Source: Bdellovibrionota bacterium
GTDB lineage: Bacteria > Bdellovibrionota > UBA1018 > CAUJDS01
Direction: 5' to 3'
NCBI GenBank assembly: GCA_963169695.1
Contig: CAUJDS010000068.1
Span: forward strand, 1-40,736
Length of the DNA: 40,736 nt
Part shown: one piece after another, positions 40,222-40,736 of the stretch
Position numbering within the stretch: the first letter of the stretch is position 1
Layout: each line of letters starts with the position of its first letter
Notes under the pieces: model-generated
Seen by the model: only the letters and a program-made list of their open reading frames with translations
Told to the model about the DNA's origin: nothing
Database searches by the model: none
Position numbers and translations under genes: made by a program

Positions 40222-40736
40222 ATGCCTGTCGGAATATTATTGATCCTAGCCTTTTTGGGTATCTTTTGGAGCCCTGTTCTCATCAACTGGTCAAGGTACT
40301 GTTATCGCGCCTATGACCTAGGAATTTATGCCCAAGCCCTAAATCGTCTATCTCTTACCGACCTCAATCCTTACCTGCCTATTCGCAGTTTGCATATCTT
40401 CAGCGATCACTTCGATCCTATCTTGATTCTCTTTGCCCCATTGGCAAAAATCATAGAATCCTCCCTCGCTATGATCGTCGTAGAACTCGGATTTATCCTT
40501 GCAACTGCTTTGGTTCTCCTCGCTTATATTGCAAAAAAAAAGATAGATCCAAAGCTCGGCAATACTTTGATCCTACTGTTCTTAATGAGCACCGGTACAC
40601 AAACAGCACTACACTTTCCGGGCCATCCCGGAACATGGGTCGTCCTCCCCCTCATCCTCCTTGCAATCACCATGGCTTCGAATCACAGACTTGGCATCCT
40701 TCTATCAGCTGCTTCGCTTTTGCTATTTAAGGAAGA
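40222..40736 (+). CDS. DUF2079 membrane protein, truncated by the window edge
   Basis: The first 171 residues are visible. Features of DUF2079: the first membrane helix (VGILLILAFLGIFWSPVLI), then YDLGIYAQAL, then DHFDPILILFAPLAKI and later FPGHPGTWVVLPLILL. The group resembles GT-C-type glycosyltransferases, and some members sit in polysaccharide gene sets. A run of nine A's (in codons GCA AAA AAA AAG near 40532) is a possible slippage site, but the frame continues correctly after it. The C-terminus lies outside the window. Confidence 0.75.
   Translation, partial: MPVGILLILAFLGIFWSPVLINWSRYCYRAYDLGIYAQALNRLSLTDLNPYLPIRSLHIFSDHFDPILILFAPLAKIIESSLAMIVVELGFILATALVLLAYIAKKKIDPKLGNTLILLFLMSTGTQTALHFPGHPGTWVVLPLILLAITMASNHRLGILLSAASLLLFKE

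Overview
The window reads as chromosomal DNA of a Gram-negative bacterium. Evidence for an outer membrane and periplasm: a secretin, several lipobox proteins, many Sec signal peptides, a YbgF-like TPR lipoprotein, Ddl and PgeF. Moderate GC, strong purine-rich Shine-Dalgarno (SD) sequences, frequent TTG/GTG starts, many secreted proteins of unknown family, a MinD/FlhG-type ATPase and a CheY gene suggest a motile deltaproteobacterial/Bdellovibrionota-like organism. That placement is inference from style and content; no marker here proves it. I see no tRNA, rRNA, CRISPR array, transposase or phage gene.

Layout. 1-2.9 kb: the tail of an unrecognised gene, a receiver-less sigma-54 activator, a small membrane protein, metK, and a hidden 42-residue basic protein that shares a good promoter with metK. 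3.1-7.7 kb: a reduced Tad/Flp-like secretion set (CpaC-like secretin, short CpaF-like ATPase, TadB/C-like membrane protein on the other strand) enclosing a lipocalin-like protein. 7.7-13.9 kb: a large secreted orphan, DUF4911 protein plus TldD on the minus strand, and a divergent envelope pair (TPR lipoprotein and LysM protein). 13.9-21.5 kb: an accessory-looking block of secreted proteins: a 964-residue coiled-coil protein with an HExxH motif, two secreted orphans, and a one-base-overlapping pair of a papain/Lnb-like hydrolase candidate and an exported ankyrin protein.

21.5-25.5 kb: dprA, ddl, glutamate dehydrogenase and a membrane-anchored protein. 25.5-28.9 kb: a secreted orphan, two tandem paralogous lipoprotein cassettes with near-identical upstream blocks and near-identical terminators, and a dolichol/phytol-kinase-like membrane protein. 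28.9-35.1 kb: a plus-strand run of MinD-like ATPase, J-like/RodZ-type HTH fusion, RluD-type pseudouridine synthase, pgeF and lon. 35.1-40.7 kb: two overlapping CNNM/CorC proteins, a CheY with a possible CheX-like partner and a membrane protein, a small secreted protein, a UDP-sugar epimerase, and the start of a DUF2079 membrane protein cut by the window end.

The observations most worth following are the duplicated lipoprotein cassettes (67-bp block with one mismatch, terminators related by a compensatory base-pair change), the hydrolase/ankyrin pair, which resembles effector-immunity or predator self-protection modules, a hairpin that would mask the SD of lon, the hidden small gene upstream of metK, and the J-like/HTH fusion that lacks the HPD motif.
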